Shown here: positions 8,028 to 17,017 of the stretch, in pieces
Layout of the letters: every line of letters begins with the position of its first letter
How positions within the stretch are numbered: the first letter of the stretch is position 1
Source: Streptomycetaceae bacterium
Lineage (GTDB): Bacteria > Actinomycetota > Actinomycetes > Streptomycetales > Streptomycetaceae
Assembly (NCBI GenBank): GCA_019243445.1
Contig: JAFAUH010000219.1
Location: 1 to 50,369 of the forward strand
Reading direction: 5' to 3'
DNA: 50,369 nt
The notes under the pieces: generated by a model
What the model was told of the DNA's origin: nothing
Databases searched by the model: none
Seen by the model: the letters and a program-made list of their open reading frames with translations, nothing else
Translations under genes and position numbers: made by a program

Positions 8028-9242
8028 GTGCAGATCAACGGGGAGGCGCAACCCGGGACCGCGCTGCTGCTGGTAGCCGCTCCCACGGGCAGGGGCAGAG
8101 TGCTGGATGCGAGCAGTGTTGCTCTTGCGCTCGCCGCCGTACCGCCGAGCGCGTGGACTGGGACCGCGGCTGCCACGCTCATTGAGCTGACCGACCCCAC
8201 CGAGCCGCAAGCTGTGCTGACTCGCATCCAGGCCGCGGCCGCCACCACAGGCCCGCTGACCGTCGTGCTCGTCGGCCAGCTGCAGCGCGACCGCAGGCAG
8301 CAGGGCATCCACTTCGCGCTCGCCCGCACCACGCCGACGACGATTCGCTACACCGCCCTGCCGTGGACGTGGCTCGTCCACGCACTGCAGCAGCGCCGCC
8401 CCGACACCACCACAGCATTCGTGGACTTGGTCGCCGACGCCGGAGCGTGGGAGCAGCTACTCGACGAGCCGCTCACCCTCGGCAACAGCACCCGCGCGTT
8501 CGGCATCATCGCCCCGCCGCCGGGGCGCCGGCGGACCGCCCAGCCCCGCTACACGAACGCCCTGGCCCAGACTCTGCGCACCGGGCACCGCCCCCGCGCC
8601 GAGCAGCTGCACCAGGAGACGCTCCGTTGCATTGACGTCGAGGGTGCGCTCGTCCTCGGCGTCGAGCACGCCGCAGCCACCAACCCCGTACTCTCGTACG
8701 GCAATCCGGCCCCGATCCCCGCCCAGGCGTCACTCGCCCCGGCAGCCGCGATGCTCCCGGCACGGTCGCAGCGGGCAGTCTCGCCCGTCTACGTGCCCAG
8801 CAACGCCGTGATCCCCGTCGAGGCCGACCCGCACGCACGGATCGCTGCCCTGTCGAAGGCTGGCTGCCACCGCGAGGCCGCGCAGCTGGCGGCAGCCGCC
8901 GAGCAGCGCGCCGTGCATGCCTTCGGAGCCGACACGTTCGCTGCAGTCCACTGGACTGAGGTCCGCGCCTACCTCGCCTCGGTCGCCCAGGACCCGGCTG
9001 CCAGCTGCCAGTTGTGGCTGCAGGCTGCCGAAACCCGCCTTGGCGTTCTGCAGCAGGCCCCCGATGTGCACGATGTCGAGACGGCCGCCGACGGAGCCCA
9101 CCACCAGTGGGAACGCATCCGAGACGCCGCCCACGCTCGTCACCTGGCCCCGCGGCTCGTCGCGCTCCGGTACCGCGTGCCCGGCCGTCAACACGGCGCC
9201 CTGGCCGCCATCCAGAAGAAGTTGGAACGGCTTCCTGCCTGA
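8028..9242 (+). CDS. Protein of unknown function
   Basis: A 404-residue protein from a GTG at 8028. The open frame extends further upstream but would overlap the flavoprotein gene and an operator. The first 110 residues alternate hydrophobic strands and helices (TALLLVAAPTGRG, TVVLVGQLQRDRRQQG). The last 150 residues are helical, with a TPR-like stretch (ARIAALSKAGCHREAAQLAA). I cannot assign a family. It may be regulated through the palindrome at 7905. Confidence 0.6.
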   Translation: MQINGEAQPGTALLLVAAPTGRGRVLDASSVALALAAVPPSAWTGTAAATLIELTDPTEPQAVLTRIQAAAATTGPLTVVLVGQLQRDRRQQGIHFALARTTPTTIRYTALPWTWLVHALQQRRPDTTTAFVDLVADAGAWEQLLDEPLTLGNSTRAFGIIAPPPGRRRTAQPRYTNALAQTLRTGHRPRAEQLHQETLRCIDVEGALVLGVEHAAATNPVLSYGNPAPIPAQASLAPAAAMLPARSQRAVSPVYVPSNAVIPVEADPHARIAALSKAGCHREAAQLAAAAEQRAVHAFGADTFAAVHWTEVRAYLASVAQDPAASCQLWLQAAETRLGVLQQAPDVHDVETAADGAHHQWERIRDAAHARHLAPRLVALRYRVPGRQHGALAAIQKKLERLPA

Positions 9243-9337
9243 CGGGAGTCAAGAATCTCGCCCGTCACGCGAGAATTGCGAAGCAACACGCGTCTGATGT
9301 TGAACCAAGACCCTCACTTGTGGCTATGATCATCCAC

Positions 9338-9571
9338 ATGGCTGGAGTACGCGGACGCCCGCACCCGAAGTCGACGGTCTTCCCCGCCGATAAGTCGTTG
9401 CGTGCTGCTGTCGTTCTGCAGCCTGATGAGCCCGTGCGGCGCATGTACGAGGAGTTGGTCGTCCTGATGGGCGTATCCGGCGCCGAGGTACTTCGTGAGG
9501 CGCTCGTCGAACTGCACAGGCAGAAGGCGCCGAGCGAACGCACGGCCCAACTGCTCAAGGAGGCCGGTTAG
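9338..9571 (+). CDS. Small ribbon-helix-helix-like protein
   Basis: A 77-residue protein. MAGVRGRPHPKSTVFPADKS gives a basic N-terminal tail. Then come helices ending VSGAEVLREALVELHRQKA, the pattern of CopG/ParG-type DNA-binding proteins. An ATG 12 nt upstream (9326) is an alternative start. It stands alone between two longer genes and could be a copy-number or transcription regulator. Confidence 0.6.
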   Translation: MAGVRGRPHPKSTVFPADKSLRAAVVLQPDEPVRRMYEELVVLMGVSGAEVLREALVELHRQKAPSERTAQLLKEAG

Positions 9572-9614
9572 GTCTCCAGACAAGCAGAAGGCCCCGGCCA
9601 CGGCCGAGGCACTT

Positions 9615-9700
9615 GACGCTCGTCGAAGGACTCGAACCTCAGATCCCCATCTTCGGTCTGAGTCCCGGTTTTACCTACATCACCAAAACCGCCGGACTAC
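9615..9700 (-). other. Degenerate tRNA-like sequence
   Basis: On the minus strand there is a D-arm-like hairpin (TTTT/AAAA with a GG-containing loop, within 9667-9690), and then a T-loop GGTTCGAGTCC near 9629-9639 with four paired bases. The anticodon arm is malformed and the acceptor strands do not pair. This is probably a tRNA remnant or an old attachment site. The gap 9572-9954 holds otherwise only a terminator. Confidence 0.35.
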
Positions 9701-9864
9701 CCATCCGGCACCACCCGAGAGGCCGACTCCCCAGTCGGTCACTTCCACCGCAACCGGCCCGAGATTGAGCGCCAACTCGATCAACAGCCAGAAGCAAGGA
9801 GGTCGCCCCTCTAGAACCTAAAAGCCGCTGGTCAGAGCCGGTTTTCCGGTCCTGACCCTTCAGG

Positions 9865-9889
9865 CCCTCCGCCGGAGGGTCCCGTTTTT
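9865..9889 (+). terminator. Intrinsic terminator
   Basis: CCCTCC and GGAGGG pair around a 3-nt loop, followed 4 nt later by five T residues (9885-9889). It would stop rightward transcription before the gene at 9955. Confidence 0.55.
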
Positions 9890-9954
9890 GTCGCCTTATA
9901 GACCCCAGAAGGTGGTGTTCCCGCATCGTAGCGGACGGCTGCGGTGCTGGCCCA

Positions 9955-11679
9955 GTGCGCCCAAGTTCCGGTGTGTCCTCGGAAGTGGCCGCAAACGGTG
10001 CCTCACCTGCACATTCATCCCCGCAGGACGTCCCCGAGACGGTCCTGCGCTTCCCGGACATCGGGCTGAGAACCTGGTACCGGGTGGCCGAAATCGCACA
10101 CACTCGCGGCCTGCTGCCCGAGACGAAGTTTCGCCTGGGCAAATTCCTCAACACCCAACGGCTCGACCCCGCGACCGGCCGCGTCGAGGGCCGGTACGGG
10201 ACCGACCAGATCGACGGAGGGCTCGCGCTCGCCGAGCGGTACGCCTGCGTGCACCAGGTCGGCGAAGACCGGTTCTGGGACGACCTCAAGGGCCTGTACC
10301 GGGCCGGGTACGCCGAGCGCGTTGTGGCGCCGGCACCCGGCCGCCGCGCGGTCTACGCCCTGTGCCTGCGGGCCGACGCGATCCCCGCCGACCTCCCCGA
10401 CGACCTGATGCGCGAGCTGCGGGTGTGGGATCTCCCTGAGACCGAGGACCCGTTCGAGGACGCCGCCTACGGCCGTCTGACGTCCCGTCCGGCCGGACCT
10501 GTCGAGCCGTTCGTCGTGCGCGGCGAGAACCGCGAGACGCAGCAGCTCATCACCGAGCTGGCAGCCGCTCCCCGTTGGGAGCACCCGGCCGACAGCTCCG
10601 CCGCCGCCGTCGCCCAGGCGATCAGGACGGAGTGGCAGCGCGCCGAGCGCACCGTTGACCCCTGGCCAGGCTGGGAGCCCGTAGAGGAGCCCCAGGCCGC
10701 CCTCATGGCCCCCGCCCTGGTGAAGCCGACTCCGGCCCCGGACCTCCGCTGCATCGCCGTCGCCGACCGCGACCGTGCCGCCGAAATGACCGCCCGAGTC
10801 CACCGACTCATGACGCTGGGGGGTAATGGCAAACCGTCTCCTCTATACGCGAAGGGGTTCTCACAACTAGTTGGTTTTTCTTCTACCGGTAGTAGTGGGT
10901 TGATCCCGGCGAACGGAATGGAAAAGACAAAAACGACGCCTTCGGCGGCAGCTGGAAAGAGGACTGGCCAGGCGTCCGGAGACAACCTCGGCTCCGTGGC
11001 CAGCAAGGTCCTGCGCCGCGTGTGGCACTCGTGGAGGGTCCAACTCGGCCGTGGTGAGGTGTTCTTGCCTCGACCCACGCCGCAGGAGCAGAGCCGGTCT
11101 GTGACGGGCGACGCATGGTCTGACCTGCACCACACGATCACCATTGCCCTGCGCCGGTCCACCGAGTCCGAGCTGGTCGAGCTGCTCACAAGCAACATCG
11201 TCCGGTACGACGAGGAAGGCCGGATCGCGTTCAAGGCCGACAACCTGGGCCGTCTGGCCGGGTGGCGCCTGTGGCGGCTGATCAACTCCCGGAAGAACGC
11301 CCACGGCTACGGCCCCCGCCGTGAGGTCAAGGTTGCCGCCCACGTCGAGGCGCGGGACGAGGCCACATCCGAGGAACGCGCCCGCATGCGGACCCGCGCC
11401 GCGCAGGCCCAGCAGATCCAGCACCGCCAGGAGATGGCCCGCATCGAGCAGGCCGCCGCCGAACGCGCCGAGCGGCACGAGCGCTGGGGCCTGCACCGGT
11501 TCGAGCGGCCCGAGGTACACAGCTGGGCCCGCGAGCCCGAGCAGGTCCACCAGCAGGAGCAGGCCGCCCGGCAAGAGACCGAGCAGCCCGCGCCGCCGGC
11601 GGACGCCGTCCACGCCGCCGCCGTGGCCCGTGCCCGCGCCGAGAAGCGCGCCCGCAAGGCCCTCGGCGGCCGAGGGTGA
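9955..11679 (+). CDS. Putative plasmid replication/DNA-binding protein
   Basis: A 574-residue protein with an N-terminal region (about 30-135: LRTWYRVAEIAHTRGLLPE, FWDDLKGLYRAGYAERV) that looks like a winged-helix domain. A low-complexity linker follows, then a second folded region (about 345-440), and a long charged Ala/Arg/Glu-rich helix to the end. Size, winged helix and solitary location fit a replication initiator, but I see no iterons and no diagnostic motif, so the role is inference. GTG starts at 9955 and 9973 are both possible. Confidence 0.6.
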   Translation: MRPSSGVSSEVAANGASPAHSSPQDVPETVLRFPDIGLRTWYRVAEIAHTRGLLPETKFRLGKFLNTQRLDPATGRVEGRYGTDQIDGGLALAERYACVHQVGEDRFWDDLKGLYRAGYAERVVAPAPGRRAVYALCLRADAIPADLPDDLMRELRVWDLPETEDPFEDAAYGRLTSRPAGPVEPFVVRGENRETQQLITELAAAPRWEHPADSSAAAVAQAIRTEWQRAERTVDPWPGWEPVEEPQAALMAPALVKPTPAPDLRCIAVADRDRAAEMTARVHRLMTLGGNGKPSPLYAKGFSQLVGFSSTGSSGLIPANGMEKTKTTPSAAAGKRTGQASGDNLGSVASKVLRRVWHSWRVQLGRGEVFLPRPTPQEQSRSVTGDAWSDLHHTITIALRRSTESELVELLTSNIVRYDEEGRIAFKADNLGRLAGWRLWRLINSRKNAHGYGPRREVKVAAHVEARDEATSEERARMRTRAAQAQQIQHRQEMARIEQAAAERAERHERWGLHRFERPEVHSWAREPEQVHQQEQAARQETEQPAPPADAVHAAAVARARAEKRARKALGGRG

Positions 11680-11731
11680 CCCCGCTACGCTTCCAGTACC
11701 AGCAGCCGTCGATCCCGAGGAGGCCCAGCCC

Positions 11732-11830
11732 ATGCCCGTGAAAGACGCCTGCCCCAACTGCGGTGCTCCCCGTCAGCTCAAGGACAACAAGTTCGGCGCC
11801 TGCCAGAAGTGCGGAGCCCGGCAGCAATGA
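11732..11830 (+). CDS. Zinc-ribbon microprotein
   Basis: A 32-residue protein with two CxxC pairs (CPNCGAP and CQKCGAR), so a minimal zinc ribbon. GAGGAGG lies 9 nt before the ATG. It stands 52 bp after the putative replication gene. It may be a small nucleic-acid-binding accessory. Confidence 0.65.
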   Translation: MPVKDACPNCGAPRQLKDNKFGACQKCGARQQ

Positions 11831-11904
11831 GCACCAGGACCACGCCGCTACGGTGAGGTGAGGCCGGAGACGCCCTGGTCACCGGCACAAAGAGGAAGCG
11901 CGCG

Positions 11905-12627
11905 ATGCTCATACAGATGAGTCCGGAGGTCGAGGCCGCCCTCGGTCCGCAGATGGCCCTGCAGGCCCGCGGCATCACTGAAGGCACGTGCATCGAGTGC
12001 AGCCAGCCGCTCGACGACGGGCCGGTCAACGTCGTGCTCGGCCAGAGCACCGTGGGAACCGGCGGCAGTATCTGGTTCGCGCACGACCGCTGTGCGCCGT
12101 CCCGGATCATCCCGCTGAACGCCGAGGCCACGGCCGCGCTCATCCAGCCCGAGGACGGACTCGATATGACGATGGCCGCGGGCATCGTGGACGGCACGCC
12201 CGTGCTCGTCGCCCGGATGGTCATGACGCCGCTCACGGACTCCGGCACCCACGGCGCCGAGCCCCGCAACCTCTTCATGCAGGCCATGCTGGAGAGCGGC
12301 TTCCACCTGGTCACGGCCGAGTTGGACGCCCCACCGCTCGCCCAGTGGGTCGCAGTGTTCCAGCAGCGCGGCCGCGACCTGCAGCTCATCGTGCTGAACC
12401 CGGCCGGGGAACGCTTCTACCACGGCACGCTCCCCAAGCCGCCCGCCGGATGGATCAAGGCCGCGCTTGCCGAGCACCAGGTACTGCTCCTCGGCGGGGA
12501 CATCGGCGGCCGCCACGACGACGAGCCGGACAAGCTGGGCGATGCCCTGGCCGTCGCCGCCAGCAACGGCCAGCTGGCCGGCGCCCGCGTCGCGTGCGGC
12601 CGCCCCAGCGACTTCGGCCTGGCCTAG
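11905..12627 (+). CDS. Plasmid protein of unknown function
   Basis: A 240-residue protein starting MLIQMSPEVEAALGPQMA, with AGAGGAAG ahead of the ATG. CIEC (about residues 31-34) and HDRC (about 60-63) could form one zinc site. The rest is a mixed alpha/beta sequence with no motif I recognise. The 30-residue gene on the opposite strand overlaps its stop. Confidence 0.65.
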   Translation: MLIQMSPEVEAALGPQMALQARGITEGTCIECSQPLDDGPVNVVLGQSTVGTGGSIWFAHDRCAPSRIIPLNAEATAALIQPEDGLDMTMAAGIVDGTPVLVARMVMTPLTDSGTHGAEPRNLFMQAMLESGFHLVTAELDAPPLAQWVAVFQQRGRDLQLIVLNPAGERFYHGTLPKPPAGWIKAALAEHQVLLLGGDIGGRHDDEPDKLGDALAVAASNGQLAGARVACGRPSDFGLA

Positions 12628-12716
12628 TGGCCGAGGCAGCCCTTGATCGTCACGAGCGCGATGGCGACCCCGGCGATCTGCAGAGTCCTCTTGAGGCCGA
12701 AAATCCTGATCAGCAC
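12624..12716 (-). CDS. Possible 30-residue membrane peptide
   Basis: From a GTG preceded by a run of seven G, a short frame encodes a basic N-terminus (LIRIFGLKRTLQ), then one hydrophobic span (IAGVAIALVTI) and the end KGCLGH. It could be a small single-span membrane protein, but a chance frame is not excluded. Confidence 0.35.
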   Translation of the reverse strand: MLIRIFGLKRTLQIAGVAIALVTIKGCLGH

Positions 12717-12905
12717 GCGTCCCCCCCGGGGGATAGTTGACGACGCCGTACGGCGCGGGTCTCCATTCTCGGAGGTTCTGCGTCTACGGCACAGGGTGAT
12801 CGCCTAATTCTCCCCCGTAGCGCACGATCCGGCACGGATGTTCCTCGCTCCAAGGGGCCGGTATCGGAGCCGGATTGAACGGTAGCGGCGGTTCCGCCTC
12901 CCGAG

Positions 12906-12917
12906 TTGTGTACACAA
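12906..12917. promoter_or_regulatory. TGTACA-core operator before the antitoxin-like gene
   Basis: TTGTGTACACAA is a perfect 12-bp palindrome ending 7 bp before the GTG start. TGTACA is the known core of YefM/Phd-type operators, so the site supports the identification of the next gene and suggests autoregulation. Confidence 0.6.
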
Positions 12918-12924
12918 TGGCCCC

Positions 12925-13512
12925 GTGCGAGAGAGCGGAGTCCGCGAGGCGCGGACACATCTGACGGACCTTTTGGAACTTGCCGCTGAGGGGGAGGGGA
13001 CCCGGATCACCCGGCACGGCCGCCCGCTCGCGGTGCTGCTGCCGCCCGAGGCCGCCAAGATCTGGGAAGACCACCAGCGGTATGCGGCCGAGCAGGCCCG
13101 CCGCCAGGCCGCCGCCGACGAGCGACGCTCCCGGCGCGACGCGTGGGAGGGCGAGATTGTGCACCCGGTGGCCGCAGTGGTCCGCTACCACGGCGACCCG
13201 GCCAGCGACGACCCGCTGTACCTACGCGAGGCCGACCAGATCCCCAGGCCTCGGCGCGAACTGCGCGACCTGATCGAGAAACTGCGGCCGGACTACCGGT
13301 CGTGGATGGTCGAGGCATGGTACGAGGACGACCCCCGCCGGCCGAGCCCCGACTCCGCCCGGTTCCGCAACACCGCCCGGCACCGCTACGACTGGCAGGA
13401 CCAGGCCGCCAACAACGTGCTCCACCTGCTCAACGCCGAGGGCAACACCCTGGCCCGCGCCGAGTACGACGGCCCCGTGTGGATCCCCGGCGACCCAGAC
13501 GCCGGGGAATAG
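12925..13512 (+). CDS. Phd/YefM-type antitoxin-like protein with long C-terminus
   Basis: A 195-residue protein. The first 45 residues (GVREARTHLTDLLELAAEGE, then RITRHGRPLAVLLPPEAA) match the Phd/YefM DNA-binding fold. Typical antitoxins have about 80-90 residues. Here a further 140 residues of unknown, charged sequence follow and no toxin gene of the RelE/Doc/PIN type is adjacent. It may be a regulator that borrowed the antitoxin fold or an antitoxin fused to another domain. The GTG start is set by the operator just upstream. Confidence 0.75.
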   Translation: MRESGVREARTHLTDLLELAAEGEGTRITRHGRPLAVLLPPEAAKIWEDHQRYAAEQARRQAAADERRSRRDAWEGEIVHPVAAVVRYHGDPASDDPLYLREADQIPRPRRELRDLIEKLRPDYRSWMVEAWYEDDPRRPSPDSARFRNTARHRYDWQDQAANNVLHLLNAEGNTLARAEYDGPVWIPGDPDAGE

Positions 13513-13642
13513 GCGAGACTGGACCGGCCCGGCGGCCGCCGACGCGTCCGGCTGATGCCGCCGCCGGGCACTCTCCCTGTGCGACAGCGGTAGCAGCCGC
13601 CGAATTTCCAACGGTTACCGTGACCGACCGCCGCCCCGGGCC

Positions 13643-14584
13643 GTGGAAACAGTCCCCGAGCAGAGCGCTACGGTGACGCCCGTGGAACCGACCGTGCACC
13701 AGCTGAAGGTGACTCTGCAGGAGATCAGCCCGCCGATCTGGCGGCGCATCCACCTCTACTCGCACACCCCGCTGTCCGGGCTGCACGCCGTCATCCAAGT
13801 CGCCATGGGTTGGGATGATTCCCACCTGTGGGAGCTCGCGGCCCGCTACGAGAGGAACTACGGCAGCCAAGCCGGAAACCCGGACGCGGTGACCGTCGCC
13901 GACGTGCTGCCCGAGGTGGGCAGGGGCGCGGGGTACGTGTACGACTTCGGCGACCACTGGGTGCACGGCATCACGGTGGAGAAGATCCACCGGCCCGCCA
14001 AGAACACCCACTATCCGCGCTGCAGCGCGGGGAACCGGGCCTGCCCGCCGGAGGACTGCGGCGGCCCGGAGGGTTACTACAACCTGCTGCGCGTCAAGCG
14101 GCACCGCAAGGGCTGGAAGTACCAGCAGCTGCGCGAGTGGGGCCTGCACAAGTACGACCCCGCCGCGTTCGACCGCGACGAGGTCAACCGCCAGCTGTCC
14201 GACGACCCGAAGGCATGCCGCTACCACCTGCCCGCCCCGTGGCAGCGCGAGGTCGTCGTCTCGCCGCCGCGCCGTCCGTTGACGCCCGCCGATACTGGTC
14301 AAGTCGTTGACCACCAGCAGAGCGGACCGCACGACGAGCTCCAGGAGTCGGAGTCCGCCGCCGAGGTGGTCAACGCGTTGACCACCGACCTGCCCAGCGT
14401 TGCCGAGGCCGCGGACGCCGTGCTCGATGCGCTGGACAAGGTGGACGAGGCCAGAGCACTGCTCGGTGCCGCGCTGCGAGCCGAGCAGAAAGCCAGCGGC
14501 GCCACCGCCAACCAACTCGCCGAACGCGTGCGTGGCGCGATGTCCCGCCCGCTAGTCCTCAAAGCTTTGAAGGACAGGGACTGA
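13643..14584 (+). CDS. pRiA4b ORF-3-like protein
   Basis: A 313-residue protein. Residues about 10-195 match the plasmid pRiA4b ORF-3 family: VHQLKVTLQEISPPIWRRI, then LHAVIQVAMGWDDSHLWEL, YDFGDHWVHGITVE and CPPEDCGGPEGYY. Family members occur on plasmids and near transposons, but their molecular function is not established. An extra helical tail of about 100 residues follows. GTG codons at 13673 and 13682 are alternative starts. Confidence 0.85.
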   Translation: METVPEQSATVTPVEPTVHQLKVTLQEISPPIWRRIHLYSHTPLSGLHAVIQVAMGWDDSHLWELAARYERNYGSQAGNPDAVTVADVLPEVGRGAGYVYDFGDHWVHGITVEKIHRPAKNTHYPRCSAGNRACPPEDCGGPEGYYNLLRVKRHRKGWKYQQLREWGLHKYDPAAFDRDEVNRQLSDDPKACRYHLPAPWQREVVVSPPRRPLTPADTGQVVDHQQSGPHDELQESESAAEVVNALTTDLPSVAEAADAVLDALDKVDEARALLGAALRAEQKASGATANQLAERVRGAMSRPLVLKALKDRD

Positions 14585-14662
14585 CGGAGCTGTTCCGGAC
14601 GCCCCACGAGCTGCGGCCGGTTCATGCTGGTCAGCGCCGTGAAGCGGTCTATATATACGAGG

Positions 14663-15319
14663 TCAGCGGCGGGGCCAGCCGTAGCCGTCGATGAGCTGCT
14701 CCAGAACCGGCGAGGTGCCAATGCCGAGCAGGATGCACGCCTCCATGCCGTCCGTGAAGGAGGCCCCGGGACGGCTGGTGGCCCGCTCCATCCGTTCCTG
14801 CGTCGTGATGCCGATCATGCCGCCGCCGACGATGTGGCGCCAGATTCCGGCGTACTGGTCGGCCAGCAGCACCAGGCCGGTCGAGCCCTTGGCCGGGTGC
14901 GGGCCGTGGAACTCCAGTTTCAGCTTGACCAGCGGCTGCTCTCCCGCGAGCCCGGACCAGGCGGTGCCCACCGTGATTCGCTCATGCAGTGCGACCGCGC
15001 CGACCTGGTCGAGCATCGCGAACGCCTCGCGCAGTTGCGGCGCGGGGCCGAACGTCCGCTCGTCTTCGTGCACGTAGATCATGAACAGCGCATCCATCGG
15101 GGCCTGGCCCGCCCCCTCGGGGAAGGCCACCCCGGCCCCGGCGGCGAACACCGTGCCGGCGAGGAAGTCCTGACGCTGCCGTTCCTCGTCACCGGGAGCG
15201 TACGGCGCCTTGCGGATCAGCCGACCCTGCGGCGGTTGTCCCCGTGATGGCGTGCTGCCAGACCTCCCGCGGTTCTTGCGTGCCTCGCGTTCCGCCCGCC
15301 GCCGTTCCTCACGATTCAT
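14663..15319 (-). CDS. Protein of unknown function with basic N-terminus
   Basis: A 218-residue protein. The ATG at 15317-15319 is chosen because GGGGAGG lies 7 nt before it. The N-terminus (MNREERRRAEREARKNRGRSG) is strongly basic. The rest is mixed alpha/beta (ALFMIYVHEDERTFG, GSTGLVLLADQYAG). It converges with the pRiA4b-like gene and diverges from the recombinase. No family recognised. Confidence 0.65.
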   Translation of the reverse strand: MNREERRRAEREARKNRGRSGSTPSRGQPPQGRLIRKAPYAPGDEERQRQDFLAGTVFAAGAGVAFPEGAGQAPMDALFMIYVHEDERTFGPAPQLREAFAMLDQVGAVALHERITVGTAWSGLAGEQPLVKLKLEFHGPHPAKGSTGLVLLADQYAGIWRHIVGGGMIGITTQERMERATSRPGASFTDGMEACILLGIGTSPVLEQLIDGYGWPRR

Positions 15320-15476
15320 CTGATACCTCCCCGGTCCGTGGCCGTTCGCCGGGACAGACTGCCACACGACTCCGACAGTGCAGTTCTGGCCGGGCCCCGC
15401 CCCCTTCCCGACTCCGGATAAGCTCCCCATGTCCGGAGTCCAGAGAAGCGGCTATTTCCGGCGAACGGGATGGGTG

Positions 15477-16526
15477 ATGACAGAGCATCAGGCAGCGGTC
15501 GAACCGGTCATCGCCCCGGCGGCGCCGGTCCGGCCGGAGGAGTACGACGCCGCGACCCGGGCCGCCCTCGACCACATCGACGGCCAGGCGGTGCGCGCCG
15601 TCGCGGACGGCCGCCCGGAGCGGACCCGCAAGGGGTACGCCCAGGACTGGGCGAGCTGGACGAAGTTCTGCAACGAAAGCGGGGTGCCGCTGCTCGCCGT
15701 CACCCCGGGCACCCTGGTGATGTTCACCGAGTGGCTGTGGACCCAGCCCGGATGGAAGAAAGGCACCTGCACCGCGCCGTCCACCATCGACCGCCGTATC
15801 TCCGGCACCGTCGTCTCCGCCCGCGCCGAGCACGGCGTCACGCTGGAAGAGGGCGTCGCCCGCCTCGCCCGGGGCAGGCTCAAGCAGCTGGTCAAGGAGA
15901 TGGAGGCCGACGGCGAGATGCGCGGCCGCGGCCAGGCCCCGCCGCTGCTCGTCGACCACCTCGCGGCGATCAGCGCCGCCTGCCCCGACAACCTCATGGG
16001 CATCCGCGACCGCGCCCTCGTCCTCATGCACTTCGCCGTCGCCGGCCGCGAGCACGAGCTGGCGTTCAACCGGGTGCGCGACTACGCCGACGCCCCCGGC
16101 GGACTCGTCGCCGACATGCGCGTCTCCAAGATCCGCCCCCGCGTCGTCCCCGTGCCGTACGGCTCCCGTCCCTCCATCTGCCCCGTCCGCGCATGGACCG
16201 CATGGAGGGACGCCGCCCAGCTCACCGACCCGGACGGCCACGCGTGGCGCCGCCTGCACTCCCGCCACCACACCGTCATGGAGGGCGGGCTGCAGCCCGA
16301 GTCCATCGGCGACGTCATCACCCGCGCCGGCGAACGCGCCGGGATCGAGATCCGCTTCACCGGCCACAGCCCCCGCCGAGGGCTGGCCACCTCCTCCCGG
16401 CTCAAGGGCCACGACCAGATCGTCATCGCCAAGCAGGGCGGATGGGCCCCGCACTCCAAGGTGCTCGCGGGCTACCTCGAAGTGGTCGACCAGTGGGAGG
16501 ACAACGCCCTGATCGGCGTGCTGTAG
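15477..16526 (+). CDS. Tyrosine recombinase/integrase
   Basis: A 349-residue protein of the phage integrase/XerD type. The N-terminal region (RTRKGYAQDWASWTKFCNES) fits a SAM-like core-binding domain. In the catalytic domain AGREHELAF holds the first Arg, GHSPRRGLAT the H-x-x-R pair, QGGW the late H/W position, and LAGYLEV the nucleophilic Tyr. An ATG at 15429 would add 16 residues. It may resolve plasmid multimers or integrate the element. No clear attachment site lies next to it. Confidence 0.85.
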   Translation: MTEHQAAVEPVIAPAAPVRPEEYDAATRAALDHIDGQAVRAVADGRPERTRKGYAQDWASWTKFCNESGVPLLAVTPGTLVMFTEWLWTQPGWKKGTCTAPSTIDRRISGTVVSARAEHGVTLEEGVARLARGRLKQLVKEMEADGEMRGRGQAPPLLVDHLAAISAACPDNLMGIRDRALVLMHFAVAGREHELAFNRVRDYADAPGGLVADMRVSKIRPRVVPVPYGSRPSICPVRAWTAWRDAAQLTDPDGHAWRRLHSRHHTVMEGGLQPESIGDVITRAGERAGIEIRFTGHSPRRGLATSSRLKGHDQIVIAKQGGWAPHSKVLAGYLEVVDQWEDNALIGVL

Positions 16527-16615
16527 ACAGTCGCCTTCTATGGCGCATCCGCCGTAGCCGCCGAGGCCCCCCGGACCATGATCCATCGTGACGGCTAGGC
16601 GCCTCATGGTGACGC

Positions 16616-17014
16616 CTACCGCGACGGCCGTTCGGAAGCGTCACGGCCCTGTTCGGCGAGCTGTCCCCGCATCCGCCAGGCCCGGGTGCGGCACTGCTTG
16701 CTGCAGTACACCGCGTCCGTCCGCTTGCGAATCGACACCGACCACCCGCACACCGGACACAGACCCAGCGCGTACAGCTCACCACCACCGCGCATGAGGT
16801 CGAGCGAGCGGTCCACCGCCCGCTCGATGATCGAGTCACGCCGCTGGACTCGGCGCCAGTGCTTCGAGCGACAGGCCGAGTTGCAGTACCGCCGGTTCGG
16901 CCCCGCGTCCCGGGGCAACCGCGCACTGCACGTACCACAACGGCGGACGGGCTTCCTGGCCACCCACCCAGCGTGGCCCCGAGAGAGCCCGAGGGGAAGG
17001 CCGACCCACCGCAC
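16616..17014 (-). CDS. Small protein with two zinc-finger-like motifs
   Basis: A 132-residue basic protein with two similar Cys clusters: CGTC plus RYCNSACRSKHWRR, and CPVC plus VYCSKQCRTRAWRMR. These look like a duplicated treble-clef-like zinc finger. It starts at a GTG 3 nt after the upstream stop, so it is probably co-translated with the gene at 17018-17470. Confidence 0.65.
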   Translation of the reverse strand: MRWVGLPLGLSRGHAGWVARKPVRRCGTCSARLPRDAGPNRRYCNSACRSKHWRRVQRRDSIIERAVDRSLDLMRGGGELYALGLCPVCGWSVSIRKRTDAVYCSKQCRTRAWRMRGQLAEQGRDASERPSR

Positions 17015-17017
17015 CAG

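Noticed and set aside
9615-9700. Functional tRNA gene
   Set aside because: Acceptor strands do not pair and the anticodon arm is malformed, so only a remnant is supported.
15378-15476. Longer N-terminus of the tyrosine recombinase
   Set aside because: The extension contains the divergent promoter region and Pro/Gly-rich sequence. The later ATG starts close to the core-binding domain.
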